Counted from the first letter of the stretch, positions 26,049 through 37,300 are shown. The stretch is 64,000 nt of DNA from Thiobaca trueperi (GCF_004342175.1 NZ_SMAO01000001.1:558001-622000), one strand, 5' to 3'. Notes: generated from the sequence alone by a model not told the origin. Program-made: numbers and translations.

Positions 26049-27578
26049 TCAGAACGGCTGGCGCCGTATCCTTCCGTCCAACCGGGGCGCAATGATCTGT
26101 CCCTGACGAAAGGTATCGATCAGCAGATCCGAGATCAGACGACCGGTCATCTCTGGAGCGGTCATCTGCGTGAAGACGGCATAGCCATCGCCGCCGGCAG
26201 CAAGAAAATCAGACATCACGACCCGATAGACCTGCTCGGGATCAATGACACCAGTGTTCAGCGTGGCTGAGTCCAGACGCCGCCCGGCGATGACATAGCG
26301 CAGACCGGAGACCTGCAAAAACCCGCCTGGATTGTCTTCCGGATCCAAAGCGGCGCTGTGCTCCAGCGCATCAATGATCTGCGCGCCGGTGAGCTGGCCG
26401 ACAACGAGCTCATTGCGAAAGGGAAAGGCCTGATAGACCTGCTTGAGCGTCACCGGACCGCGCGGGATGGTCGCCCGGAAGCCACCGGCATTGAAGAGTG
26501 CGACATCGGCCTGAGTGACCTCGCGGGCCAGATCGGCGAGCAGATTGCCAAAGACCGCCTCGCCACGCCGGATATCCTCACGCCGGGCACTCAATTCCAC
26601 GTCCGTGACGCCCACCTGATCGGCCAGCCCGGCCTCCGCCTCGGCGACGATGCGCGTGACCTCGGCGGCGATCTCAGGGTCTTCCGCAATGCTGGCGTCA
26701 ACCGGCAGCAGCCGGTAGGCCGTGCGCTGCATCTGTCCATTCTGACACGCCAGATCCATCCTCCCCAGCCAGCGGCCACGGTCGCCGGCCTGAAGGATCG
26801 GAACCCCGCCGGCCATCACCGGCTGATCAAGAACGTGATGATTGTGCCCGCCCACGATCAGATCGATCCCCGGCACCGCCTCAGCCAGACGCCGGTCTTC
26901 GGCGAGCCCGAGATGCGAGAGCACCACCACCAGATCGGCCTGCTCGCGCAGACTCGGCACCAGACGCCGGGCGACGCTGACCGGATCCTCGACGCTCACG
27001 CCCAGGGCATTGCGCGGATGGGTGCCAGTGGTCAGTTCCGGCGTGGTCAATCCGAGCAGGGCGACGGTCGGGCCGCCGGGTCTGGCGAGGATCAGGCTCG
27101 GACGAACCGGCAGCGGCTCGGGATGGGTCTGGACATTGGCCGAGAGAAAAGGAAAGCGCGCCAAGCCGGCCAGACGGCGGAAGACACCCTGTCCATAGTC
27201 GAATTCATGATTCCCCATGACGGCGGCATCCACCCCGATACGGTCGAAGAGGGTGACATCGGGGATGCCGAGAAAGAGGCTGGAGGTCATGGTTCCCTGC
27301 AACAGATCGCCGGCGAACAGCAGCACGACCGGTCGCTCGGGATCCTCAGCGCGCACCCCGGCGACGAGGGTCGCCAGACGCGCGAGACCGCCCGGCGGGA
27401 TGCCCGGCTCGGGGCCAGAATCGGAGTCGGAATCAGGGGCCAGTTGGCCGTGAAAATCGTTGAAATGCAGCAGGGTGAGCGCCTCGCCCGTGCGGCAGGC
27501 GGCCTGGACGGACGTCTGGACAATCAGCGCCAGCAGACAGACAGAAATGAGACCGAGGCGACGAAGCGGCAACGACAT
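26049..27578 (-). CDS. 5'-nucleotidase/UshA-like periplasmic metallophosphatase
   Basis: 509 residues with a signal peptide (RRLGLISVCLLALIVQTSVQA). The N-terminal metallophosphatase domain has the binuclear metal motifs LLHFNDFHG, FAGDLLQG, MGNHEFDYG, VVLSHLG and VGGHNHH. The C-terminal 5'-nucleotidase domain (residues 330-500) has GNLLADLAREVTQADVALFNAGGFRA and the late MSDFLAAGGDGY substrate loop. It hydrolyses nucleotides or cyclic nucleotides in the periplasm to salvage phosphate and nucleosides. ATG at 27578 with AGGATG upstream; the open frame reaches 27698 but lacks signal-peptide sense. Monocistronic or leader of the hydrolase/AI-2E group. Confidence 0.9.
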   Translation of the reverse strand: MSLPLRRLGLISVCLLALIVQTSVQAACRTGEALTLLHFNDFHGQLAPDSDSDSGPEPGIPPGGLARLATLVAGVRAEDPERPVVLLFAGDLLQGTMTSSLFLGIPDVTLFDRIGVDAAVMGNHEFDYGQGVFRRLAGLARFPFLSANVQTHPEPLPVRPSLILARPGGPTVALLGLTTPELTTGTHPRNALGVSVEDPVSVARRLVPSLREQADLVVVLSHLGLAEDRRLAEAVPGIDLIVGGHNHHVLDQPVMAGGVPILQAGDRGRWLGRMDLACQNGQMQRTAYRLLPVDASIAEDPEIAAEVTRIVAEAEAGLADQVGVTDVELSARREDIRRGEAVFGNLLADLAREVTQADVALFNAGGFRATIPRGPVTLKQVYQAFPFRNELVVGQLTGAQIIDALEHSAALDPEDNPGGFLQVSGLRYVIAGRRLDSATLNTGVIDPEQVYRVVMSDFLAAGGDGYAVFTQMTAPEMTGRLISDLLIDTFRQGQIIAPRLDGRIRRQPF

Positions 27579-27636
27579 GTACAGACATCCTGCGGGTTGG
27601 CCCGAGCTGACGGGGTTTACCTTCCATCCGGCAGAC

Positions 27637-27770
27637 TGAACCGCAAAGGCGCAAAGGACACGAAGAAAAACAATTGTTTGGACATCCTTACAGATCACCC
27701 GACGGGTGAACGCGGCCTGTTAGACAATGCCCTGAAATCCCTTACATGCTCTGCGCTCTCTGCGGTTCAA
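27637..27770. repeat. Inverted-repeat intergenic element, third type
   Basis: Termini TGAACCGCAAAGGCGCAAAG and the inverse of CTCTGCGCTCTCTGCGGTTC face each other across about 95 bp. The interior is AT-richer than the flanks. AACCGCAAAGGCGCAAAG-type elements are common in bacterial genomes. It fills the gap between the repeat-protein gene and the 5'-nucleotidase. Confidence 0.6.
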
Positions 27771-27785
27771 CCGCTCCTTTCAGGT

Positions 27786-28535
27786 TTACCGATTCGAGTT
27801 CAAGGGGGCCATGTGCATCATCCAGGCGGGCTGTGGCCGTGCGGACGGCGCCGCGACAGGTGCAGGCTCGACCGCAGCCGGCGTCGTCTCGGTCACTTCG
27901 GCGGCAGGTTGGGCCTCGGCAGCAGCCGGCTCAGTTGCTTCGACCGGGGTTTCAGCGGCGGCAGGCGCCGGCTCGGCTTCAGGTTCGACGGCAACCGCTG
28001 GTGCGGTCTCGACCGCTTTCACAGCCGGCGTTGTCTCGGTCACTTCAGCGGCAGGTTGGGCCTCGGCAGCAGCCGGCTCAGTTGCTTCGACCGGGGTTTC
28101 AGCGGCGGCAGGCGTTGGCTCCGCTTCAGGCTCGACGGCAACCGCTGGTGCGGTTTCGACCGCTTCCGCAGCCGGTGTTGTCTCGGTCACTTCGGCGGCA
28201 GGTTGGACCTCGGCAGCAGCCGGCTCAGTTGATTCGACCGGGGTCTCGGCGACGGCGGCAGCCTCAGTCGTTTCAGCAGGCGCATCCGTGGTTACAGGCT
28301 CGGCGGCAGCCGGGGCCGGTGGCGCAGGCGGCGGAACCAGGGTCAGGGTGCCGATGGGCGCGAGATTCGTCGCGACCTTCTGTGGATCCATTGGCACATC
28401 GGCGTCCAGGTTGATCATGACCGCCTTCGCCGTGCCGACGACAAGCAGGAGCGCAACCACGCTCAGAATGAGCTGGCTGTTGTCCTTGACGCCAGTAATG
28501 GCTCTGATTTCCGCGAGTCCGGGCAGTTCTTTCAT
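27786..28535 (-). CDS. Single-pass membrane protein with Ala/Pro/Glu tandem repeats
   Basis: 249 residues. Residues 1-20 are soluble (MKELPGLAEIRAITGVKDNS), residues 21-42 form one membrane helix, and the rest is a low-complexity tail. The tail contains about 2.6 copies of a 49-residue repeat (AETPVEATEPAAAEAQPAAE then VTETTPA..AVETAPAVAVEPEAEP). The tail would be extended and acidic, like TonB-type or cell-wall-spanning linkers, but no TonB C-terminal domain follows; it ends PAWMMHMAPLNSNR. I do not recognise a family. The start is the only good ATG before the membrane helix. Confidence 0.65.
   Translation of the reverse strand: MKELPGLAEIRAITGVKDNSQLILSVVALLLVVGTAKAVMINLDADVPMDPQKVATNLAPIGTLTLVPPPAPPAPAAAEPVTTDAPAETTEAAAVAETPVESTEPAAAEVQPAAEVTETTPAAEAVETAPAVAVEPEAEPTPAAAETPVEATEPAAAEAQPAAEVTETTPAVKAVETAPAVAVEPEAEPAPAAAETPVEATEPAAAEAQPAAEVTETTPAAVEPAPVAAPSARPQPAWMMHMAPLNSNR
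27883..28260. repeat. Tandem repeat of 147 bp, about 2.6 copies
   Basis: The motif G(T/C)TGTCTCGGTCACTTC-like begins at about 27883, 28030 and 28177, an exact 147-bp period. Copies are nearly identical with a few substitutions. It encodes the 49-residue Ala/Pro/Glu repeat of the overlapping gene. High identity means copy number may vary between strains. Confidence 0.9.
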
Positions 28536-28586
28536 CAGGCTAAAACCTCTTGTTACGAATGTTGAGTGGCAGAATCATGTCGTTTT

Positions 28587-28676
28587 TTAAGCCGCGTCCG
28601 GCATGACCACTGTTGTTTGTGCATTGATCCTTTAACCCTGCACCAGGCAACCGACAATGTCGCTGACGCGGCTTAA
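28587..28676. repeat. Dispersed repeat, family 2 (divergent interior)
   Basis: 90 bp bounded by TTAAGCCGCGTC and GACGCGGCTTAA. The interior shares TGTTGTTTGTGCATTG-like sequence with the copy at 20915. It starts about 50 bp upstream of the repeat-protein start codon and is followed by another copy. Confidence 0.8.
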
Positions 28677-28697
28677 ATAATCCGTGAGATTAAATAT

Positions 28698-28785
28698 TTA
28701 AACCGAATCAGCCGCAACGCGCATGGGTTGCAGGCGAGACCGACACCAATGCAAAAACACCGCACGCAGTACTGGGCGCGGTTAG
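28698..28785. repeat. Dispersed repeat, family 2 (degraded)
   Basis: Left terminus TTAAACCGAATC and right terminus TGGGCGCGGTTA, so the ends no longer match perfectly. The interior (ACCAATGCAAAAACACCGCA) aligns with the CCCCAAAACAT region of the 19706 copy. It lies 22 bp after the copy at 28587, the same paired arrangement seen at 20915/21023. Confidence 0.7.
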
Positions 28786-28790
28786 GCTGC

Positions 28791-28825
28791 CTGAACAACT
28801 CACTTGGTTCAAGTGAGTTGTTCAG
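28791..28825. promoter_or_regulatory. Perfect 16-bp inverted repeat upstream of ppsA
   Basis: CTGAACAACTCACTTG, three bases, then its exact reverse complement CAAGTGAGTTGTTCAG. There is no T run, so it is not a standard terminator. It lies about 320 bp upstream of ppsA and after the paired family 2 elements. It could be an operator, an mRNA hairpin or a terminator for a transcript read from either side. Confidence 0.55.
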
Positions 28826-29142
28826 CTCCAGTCCAGCAGTGACGAGCCGTCATGGATCGGCCAACACCAGGGATCCGGCACGGGATGCTGGCGTGGCCTG
28901 ACATGCCCCGCTCAGAATTGCGGTTAATCCAATTTTCAATATTGACTGCCTGCCGGGACGCATACCCCGACACTGCGCTATATTTCGCGGTTATTTCGGG
29001 ATCCCTGCGGGCATTGCGCCTGTCCTCCCGATCCCGCGCCAAGCCTCGGTCGAATCGTCCCTGGCCGCAACGCCCTGGCATCCAGCCCATGTGTCGAGCC
29101 GGGTGTCGATTGATAGTTTACTAAGACCGGAGAACGAACACG
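28826..29142. other. ppsA upstream region, no gene recognised
   Basis: About 317 bp. It is AT-richer between 28920 and 28995 (AATTTTCAATATTGACTGCC, then CGCTATATTTCGCGG), where a promoter for ppsA is plausible. No reading frame here has both a ribosome binding site and a recognisable motif. Confidence 0.4.
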
Positions 29143-31518
<2,376 letters not shown>

Positions 31519-31658
31519 TCCGACTCGTTACGACGGCGTAGCAAGCTCGTCGTCTACCGTTGTGACGGTGAGGCGACGATGCCCAATCCAGCCAAGCCGT
31601 CATCTTGCTCCAAGGTGGCGGCGACCAAAATGGGCGTAAATGGGTGTAGTATTGGTTC

Positions 31659-32708
31659 ATGCTAAAAACCGACACCATCCAGATCACCCCCGAGATCCTG
31701 ACTCTCATCGCCCGGATCGACGAGTTCAAAGGTGCCTGGCGCGCCCTGGGCACACTCGCGCCTGACCGTCTGTCGGCCCTGCGGCGGGTGGCCACCATCG
31801 AGAGCATCGGTTCCTCGACCCGTATCGAGGGCAGCAGGCTGTCTGATCGGGAAGTGGAACGGCTGCTGTCGAATCTGGAAATCCAGTCCTTCGCGACCCG
31901 TGACGAGCAGGAAGTCGCCGGTTACGCTGAGTTGATGGATCTGGTCTTTTCATCGTGGCAGGACATCCCGTTCACCGAGAACCACATCAAACAACTGCAC
32001 CAGATCCTGCTACGCCACAGCGAGAAAGACGCCCGGCATCGCGGTCACTACAAGACCCACTCGAACAGCGTCGCCGCCTTCAATGAAGCGGGGACACAAC
32101 TCGGTATCGTGTTCGAGACGGCCTCGCCCTTCGATACGCCCCACCTGATGGCCGAGATGGTGGCCTGGATGAATCAGGCGCGCGAAACCGCTCGACTGCA
32201 TCCACTGCTGATCATCGCCGTCGGCGTCGTCGTGTTTCTGGAAATTCATCCCTTTCAGGATGGCAACGGGCGGCTCTCACGGGTATTGACCACACTCCTG
32301 CTCCTACAGGCCGACTATGCCTACGTGCCGTACAGCTCCCTGGAAAGCGTGATCGAGCAGAGCAAGGAAGCCTACTATCTGGCCTTGCGCCAGACTCAAG
32401 GAACGATCCGCACGGAGTCACCGAACTGGCGCTCGTGGCTGGAGTTTTTCCTGCGCTCCCTGGCCGAGCAGGTACGGCGACTGGAGAAAAAGGTCGAGCG
32501 CGAGCAGATCGTACTGGCGACCATGCCTGAATTGCAGCTTGCCATCGTCGAGTTCGCCCGCGAACATGGCCGCATCACCATGGGTGAGGTCATCACGCTG
32601 ACTGGCGCCAGTCGCAATACGCTCAAGCAGCACTTCCGCGCCCTAGTGGAACGCAGCGTGCTGAATCAGCACGGCAGTGGGCGCGGGGTTTGGTACGGGC
32701 TGCGCTGA
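31659..32708 (+). CDS. Fic-domain protein, class II, with C-terminal winged helix
   Basis: 349 residues. Fic enzymes transfer AMP from ATP to Tyr, Ser or Thr hydroxyls of target proteins. The catalytic motif HPFQDGNGR starts at His197. An N-terminal inhibitory helix with the class II motif SxxxE(G/N) is present as S-T-R-I-E-G (residues 53-58), so activity is normally self-restrained. The Fic_N domain precedes it (residues 1-90). The last 65 residues look like a winged helix (ITMGEVITLTGASRNTLKQHFRALVERSVLNQHGSGRGVWYGL) that may bind DNA, perhaps for autoregulation. The gene stands alone. No antitoxin partner is seen, as expected for class II. The ribosome binding site is weak. Confidence 0.93.
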   Translation: MLKTDTIQITPEILTLIARIDEFKGAWRALGTLAPDRLSALRRVATIESIGSSTRIEGSRLSDREVERLLSNLEIQSFATRDEQEVAGYAELMDLVFSSWQDIPFTENHIKQLHQILLRHSEKDARHRGHYKTHSNSVAAFNEAGTQLGIVFETASPFDTPHLMAEMVAWMNQARETARLHPLLIIAVGVVVFLEIHPFQDGNGRLSRVLTTLLLLQADYAYVPYSSLESVIEQSKEAYYLALRQTQGTIRTESPNWRSWLEFFLRSLAEQVRRLEKKVEREQIVLATMPELQLAIVEFAREHGRITMGEVITLTGASRNTLKQHFRALVERSVLNQHGSGRGVWYGLR

Positions 32709-32712
32709 CTGA

Positions 32713-33672
32713 TTACATCGACATCCGCAACGTCGCCAGCATCAGCCCGACGACCAGCGCCAGCAGGCAGCAGACCAGAATCAGACGCAGCGCGGCGCGC
32801 AGGTGCCCGGCGTCCAGATCAGCCGGCCAGTCAGGATCGCCCATGTACTGCTCAGTGACCAACTGACCGTCAGATTGGATGGGGCCGATCAGGCGCACCC
32901 GTAACGCGCCGGCACAGGCGGCCTCGCTCCAGCCGGAATTGGGGCTGGGGAGCATGGCGTGATACCGCCGCGCGGATTGCAGGGCGAGTCGCGGATGCAG
33001 ACGCAGCAGCACGGCGGCGAGGGTGATCAAGGGGACGGAAAGCCGCGCCGGCAGCCAGTGGATCAGGTCATCGGAACGTGCGCCGGCCCAGCCGAAACGG
33101 GCATAACGCGCGTTCCTGTAGCCGACCAGCGAATCCAGGCTGGAGACCGCCTTGACCAGAATCAGCCCCGGCAGACCGAACAGACAGAGCGCCCAGAGCG
33201 GCGTCAGCACCCCATCGGTCAGGTTTTCGGACAGGCTCTCGATGGTGGCGCGCACGATGCCGTCGCGCGGCAGACGCCCGGTATCGCGCGCGACCAGCAT
33301 CGCCAGACACTGCCGCGCCTGTGGCAGATCGTCGAGCGCAAGCAGCACCCGCTGACCGTGGGCCAGCAGATCGCGCATGCACAGCAGACTGTAGGCGATA
33401 AAGAGATCCCAGCCCGGCGCCAGCCAGGGATGCAGCCAGCCGAGACCGGCGCGCACGCCGCACCAGACGGCGAGCGCGCCGCCAACCACCAGCAGCCAGT
33501 GAAGGATCCCGCCAAAGCGTCCGTTCAAACCGATGGCGAATAGCCGATGTTCGCAGGCCAAGCTCCAGGCAGCGATCAGCCGGATCGGATGAAAACGGTA
33601 GACCGGATCGCCGAACAGGGCATCGAGCAGACAGGCGGCGAGGATCAGGACAAGCTGTTCGACCAGATCCAT
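32713..33672 (-). CDS. cbiB: Adenosylcobinamide-phosphate synthase
   Basis: 319 residues with several membrane helices. CbiB/CobD attaches aminopropanol (phosphate) to adenosylcobyric acid in the late cobalamin pathway. Diagnostic stretches are DALFGDPVYRFHPIRLI at the N-terminus, RDTGRLPRDGIVRATIESLSENLTDGVLTPLWAL, KAVSSLDSLVGYRN..YARFGWAGAR.DD and SPNSGWSEAACAGALRVRL. It converges on the Fic gene with 4 bp between stop codons, so both 3' ends are packed. Other cobalamin genes are not in the window; genes just downstream on the plus strand are unrelated. Confidence 0.95.
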   Translation of the reverse strand: MDLVEQLVLILAACLLDALFGDPVYRFHPIRLIAAWSLACEHRLFAIGLNGRFGGILHWLLVVGGALAVWCGVRAGLGWLHPWLAPGWDLFIAYSLLCMRDLLAHGQRVLLALDDLPQARQCLAMLVARDTGRLPRDGIVRATIESLSENLTDGVLTPLWALCLFGLPGLILVKAVSSLDSLVGYRNARYARFGWAGARSDDLIHWLPARLSVPLITLAAVLLRLHPRLALQSARRYHAMLPSPNSGWSEAACAGALRVRLIGPIQSDGQLVTEQYMGDPDWPADLDAGHLRAALRLILVCCLLALVVGLMLATLRMSM

Positions 33673-33747
33673 TGACGAGCGGAACCTTTCTATTTAATTT
33701 TGAAATCAAAGGACGCCCATCATACTGAAGTTCAAAGCAGGCGACTC

Positions 33748-36213
33748 ATGTCGAAAAAAGCCAGGCGGAGCACGCCCCGCGCTGCGATCAGCCAGACCCC
33801 GCTGACACCCGACGCCATCGCGCACAAGGCCCGCGCGAATCTGAGCGGTGGGCATTATCGCGAGGCCATCGCCGACTTCAAGCAGCTTATCAAGCAGGAT
33901 CCCAACCCGGACTGGCGGGTCGGACTTGCTGACGCCTATGCCGGACGGGCGCGCGAACTGAGCGCCAAGGGCATGCTCAAGGAAGCGCTGGTGATGTGGG
34001 AGAACCGCGCCAGTCTGGGCCAGGGCATCCCCCGCGACCTGGACCATGCCCGGCTCCTGCTGCGTCTGGGCCAGACCGCCCCGGTGTGCGCCCTGCTGAC
34101 TGCTGCCTCCACCCTGCCCGCCCCGGAACTCGACCGGCTGCGTGCCCTGCTCGCCGCGCGTCTCCTGTCCGGTGATGCGGCCATCGCCGAGCGTCTGGCG
34201 GAGGACGATCCGGTACGCCGTCATGCCGGGGCGGCGCAGGCGGCGCTCGCCGCCTGTTGCGCGGGCGACGAAACGGGTCTGCGCGAGGCGCTGGCCGCCC
34301 TCCCCTTCCGCTCGCCCTATCGCGACTGGGCGCAGATCCTCAAGGCCCTGCAGTGTCTGCCGGATCGACCGCGCGAGGCCGCTGAACTGCTGAGCCGGAT
34401 TGGCGCGGATTCGGCCTTCATCGACTTGAAACAGGCGGTGGAACTGGCGCTGCTGCCGGAATCCGCCTTTCTGGAGGCGCTGCGGACGGCGGGCAGGAGC
34501 AAAGGCCGCTTTGCCTGCATGCTGCGCGGCTGGTCAGCCGGGCGGATCGCCCTCTGGGACAAACTCGCACGTCTGGGTGCCGAGCCCGCGCCGCAGGCGC
34601 TGCTGCGCGTGCTCCATCAGCATCGCGAGTCGCTGGGCGCGGACTGGGTGCGCCGCCAGTCGCTGCGCCTGCTGCGCGGCGATTTCCCGGCCAGCGGCAA
34701 ATGGCCTGCTGCGGTGGGTGCGCCGCCTCTGACCACTGAAGAGGCATTCCTGATCGCGGCCTGGCGTGCCGAGCAGGATCAGTATGCCGGGACAATCAGC
34801 GAAAGCTGGCAGAAATACGCGAAGCTGCTGATGAATGCCTGCCGCGAGGGCCGGACCGATCCGCTCGACCGGCTGCGCATCGCCCTGGCGCTGAGACGAA
34901 CCGAACGCATCGGCGGGGTGCTGCACGACGCCGACATGACCCACGATGCCTGGCAGGTCGCCAGACAGCTCGAAGCCAGCCTGGACTGGGATCCGGACGA
35001 CATCGACACCTGGCTGATCCTGATCGACTACTACCGGCGCAACCAGCAGCCAAAAGATGCCCGCCGTCTGCTGGATGGCGCCACCGCACGCTGGCCGCAG
35101 AACCGGCGTCTGCTGGCAGCGGCGATGGATGTGGCGCTCGATGCCAGCGCCTTCAAAAAGGCCGCCGGTCTGGCGCGCGGCATCCTGGCGCAGGATCCGA
35201 TCAACACCGAGGTGCGCGAACGACTGGTCGATGCCTATCTTGCGCACACCCGCAAACAGGTCGCCAAAGACCGCCTGGATCTGGCGCGCAAGACGCTGGC
35301 CGAGGCCGACGAATGGGCGAGCGGCGGCGCGGCGCGCGAACGGCTCGATCTGGTGACCGAACTGGTCGCCCTGATCGAGAACAGCGCGACCGGCGCCCAG
35401 GCGCTGCGCGAACGGGTCAGACGGCTGGGCGACGGACTCGCCGCACTGGTTGCACTCGCCCTGGCCGGGGATGGACTCAGGCTCTCGCCGACCCGGCTCT
35501 TCAAGACCATCGACCGTCCCAAACTCGCCGCCCGGAACGCCGAGGATCTGCTCGCCGCGCTTGCCCGGCTGCGCGTCCATCTGGATCGCGGCGGCAAGCT
35601 CTCGCGCGACTTGAGCGAGTATCTTGCCAAACCACTCAAGGGCGCACCCTGGAAGAGCCTCGCGCGCAGCGACCTGGAAGCGGCCTGCGAGACCCTGCGC
35701 CGCAGCAGGCTCCATCCTGTGCGGCTGGCGGTCGCCCAGGCAGCGCTCAAACAATGGCGCGGCGCGCCCATCTTCGCCTTCCATGCCTTCGAGGCGAAGT
35801 ACCCCAACGGTCAGCCCAATCTCCGGGGCAAGGACGTGTTTGATTTGGAGATCGCCATGAATCGTGCCCGCGATGAAGGCGATGAGCGTACCGCCCTGCG
35901 TATCCGCGAGCTGCTCATGAGCGCCAGTCCCTTCGGTTTCGGTCCCTCGCCCTTCAGGTTCGCACCGGAGGACGATTTCGACGAGGACGATCCGCTCGAC
36001 AGTCCCATCGATGACGATGTCGCCGTCGATGCCATCATCGCCATGATCCGCACTGCCGGACTGGAGCAGGCGATGGATCTGATCGGCATGCCGCCGCATA
36101 TCAAACGCGACTTCAGAAAGATGGCGCGTCAGATCGGCGAAAAGAATGCGTTGGAAAAAATCATCACGCTGTTCGAGCAGATTCGCGACGGCCAAATTCC
36201 AGACGAATTTTAA
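33748..36213 (+). CDS. Large TPR-like helical-repeat protein of the accessory Hsp70 operon
   Basis: 821 residues, almost all helical, with TPR-like motifs near residues 30-100 (HKARANLSGGHYREAIADFKQLIKQDP, GRARELSAKGMLKEALVMWENRA) and again near 430-560. The C-terminal part contains a PFGFGPSPFRFAPEDDFDED acidic loop and ends with helices QAMDLIGMPPHIKRDFRKMARQIGEKNALEKIITLFEQI. No enzyme motif. ATG at 33748 has AGG upstream; the frame reaches a TTG at 33700. It is first in an operon with J-like, GrpE-like, Hsp70-like and zinc-ribbon genes, so a client-delivery or co-chaperone scaffold role is inferred. Its stop codon and the next start are the two ends of a family 2 repeat. Confidence 0.75.
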   Translation: MSKKARRSTPRAAISQTPLTPDAIAHKARANLSGGHYREAIADFKQLIKQDPNPDWRVGLADAYAGRARELSAKGMLKEALVMWENRASLGQGIPRDLDHARLLLRLGQTAPVCALLTAASTLPAPELDRLRALLAARLLSGDAAIAERLAEDDPVRRHAGAAQAALAACCAGDETGLREALAALPFRSPYRDWAQILKALQCLPDRPREAAELLSRIGADSAFIDLKQAVELALLPESAFLEALRTAGRSKGRFACMLRGWSAGRIALWDKLARLGAEPAPQALLRVLHQHRESLGADWVRRQSLRLLRGDFPASGKWPAAVGAPPLTTEEAFLIAAWRAEQDQYAGTISESWQKYAKLLMNACREGRTDPLDRLRIALALRRTERIGGVLHDADMTHDAWQVARQLEASLDWDPDDIDTWLILIDYYRRNQQPKDARRLLDGATARWPQNRRLLAAAMDVALDASAFKKAAGLARGILAQDPINTEVRERLVDAYLAHTRKQVAKDRLDLARKTLAEADEWASGGAARERLDLVTELVALIENSATGAQALRERVRRLGDGLAALVALALAGDGLRLSPTRLFKTIDRPKLAARNAEDLLAALARLRVHLDRGGKLSRDLSEYLAKPLKGAPWKSLARSDLEAACETLRRSRLHPVRLAVAQAALKQWRGAPIFAFHAFEAKYPNGQPNLRGKDVFDLEIAMNRARDEGDERTALRIRELLMSASPFGFGPSPFRFAPEDDFDEDDPLDSPIDDDVAVDAIIAMIRTAGLEQAMDLIGMPPHIKRDFRKMARQIGEKNALEKIITLFEQIRDGQIPDEF

Positions 36214-36293
36214 ACGGCGTCTCGCGGTGCCCTGGAGGCGATCGCAGTGAACGCAGTGAGAAACCGTCACATACCGTACTGGACGCAGTTTAA
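36210..36293. repeat. Dispersed repeat, family 2, forming the whole intergenic spacer
   Basis: 84 bp bounded by TTAAACGGCGTC and GGACGCAGTTTAA. The left terminus supplies the TAA stop of the helical-repeat gene. The last A of the right terminus is the first base of the J-like protein's ATG. The element therefore constitutes the entire spacer of this gene pair within an operon. Confidence 0.75.
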
Positions 36294-36586
36294 TGAGCGA
36301 CCCCTATCTGATTCTCGGCGTACCGGACGACGCAGACGATACCGCCATCGAAGCGGCCTATCTGAACGGCATCAAGCGTTATCCGCCGGAGCGCGACGCC
36401 GAACGCTTCCAGGCGCTGCGTGCGGCCTATGAAAGCCTGCGCACCCGGCGCGACCGGCTCGCGCACGCGCTCTTCGACACCACACCGCCCACGCTGGCCG
36501 ACATCCTGGACCGCGCCGCGCCGGTGACGGCGCCGGGACGACAGGATCCCGCGCTCTTCGCCGCCCTGCTGCGCGGAGACGACTGA
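36293..36586 (+). CDS. J-domain-like protein lacking the HPD motif
   Basis: 97 residues. The N-terminal 65 residues follow a J-domain fold pattern: DPYLILGVPDDADDTAIEAAYLNGIKRYPPERDAERFQALRAAYESL. The position of the HPD tripeptide, required in DnaJ to stimulate Hsp70 ATPase, reads PPE. The remaining 30 residues are a short tail with TPPTLADILDRA. It overlaps the GrpE-like gene by TGATG and sits in the accessory Hsp70 operon. Either it activates its cognate Hsp70 by another surface or it acts as a regulator or adaptor. Confidence 0.75.
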   Translation: MSDPYLILGVPDDADDTAIEAAYLNGIKRYPPERDAERFQALRAAYESLRTRRDRLAHALFDTTPPTLADILDRAAPVTAPGRQDPALFAALLRGDD

Positions 36587-37284
36587 TGGACGAGGCGACC
36601 AAAGACCAGCTCATGGCCGCTTTCCGGGCCCATCTGGACAGGGCCGGCACCCTGGACGATCCGGACGCCGCGCCCGAGGCGGAAACTGCCCCCGATCTCT
36701 TCACCCTGCTCGCCGAGCTGGCCGCGCTCAGGAATGAGGTCAAACTGGAGTCACGTCAGGTCAAATCCGCGCTCGACGAATTCCGCTCGCTGTTCGATGC
36801 GCTGCGCGAGTCCGGCGCCCGTCTGGGCGAGGAACAGGAGCGCCGACGCGAACAGGAGCGGCTGGCGGATCAGCAGGGACAGAAAGACCTGCTGCTCGAT
36901 CTCCTGGATCTCCGCGACCGTTTGCAGGCCGGACAGGAGCAGGCGCGACGCTTCCGGCCCGGCTGGTTCGATGGTCGCGCCACCGCCTTCATTGTCTCCA
37001 TGGCCGAGGGTCTGGAGATGAATCTGCGCCGCTTCGATGAGACCCTCGCCCGGCGCGGCGTCACCCCGCTGCGCACGCTTGACCAGCCATTCGACCCGCA
37101 TACCATGCACGCAGCGGAACTGGTGAACTGGCCCGCGCGACCGGCTGGCATCGTGGTGCGCGAGCTGCGCAAAGGCTTTCTGCTGCATGACCGCCTGCTG
37201 CGTCCCGCCGAGGTCGCGGTCAACCGGCCCAGCCAGCGGCACGATCCCAACACATCACCAGAGGGCGTCTGGCCGTTGGCGTAA
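36586..37284 (+). CDS. GrpE-like nucleotide-exchange factor
   Basis: 232 residues. A long N-terminal coiled coil (residues 35-100: LAALRNEVKLESRQVKSALDEF, EEQERRREQERLADQQ) is followed by a short bundle (LLLDLLDLRDRLQAGQEQARRF). A beta-rich end then carries the GrpE-like GVTPLRTLDQPFDPHTMHAAELV. These are the features of GrpE, which speeds ADP release from Hsp70. It is divergent from housekeeping GrpE and longer in the C-terminal tail. It is translationally coupled to the J-like gene; a repeat element separates it from the Hsp70 gene. Confidence 0.8.
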   Translation: MDEATKDQLMAAFRAHLDRAGTLDDPDAAPEAETAPDLFTLLAELAALRNEVKLESRQVKSALDEFRSLFDALRESGARLGEEQERRREQERLADQQGQKDLLLDLLDLRDRLQAGQEQARRFRPGWFDGRATAFIVSMAEGLEMNLRRFDETLARRGVTPLRTLDQPFDPHTMHAAELVNWPARPAGIVVRELRKGFLLHDRLLRPAEVAVNRPSQRHDPNTSPEGVWPLA

Positions 37285-37300
37285 GCTGCGCTCACGTTAA

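Noticed and set aside
27883-28260. Possible CRISPR array from regular repeats
   Set aside because: The repeat unit is 147 bp with no unique spacers and lies in frame inside a coding gene.
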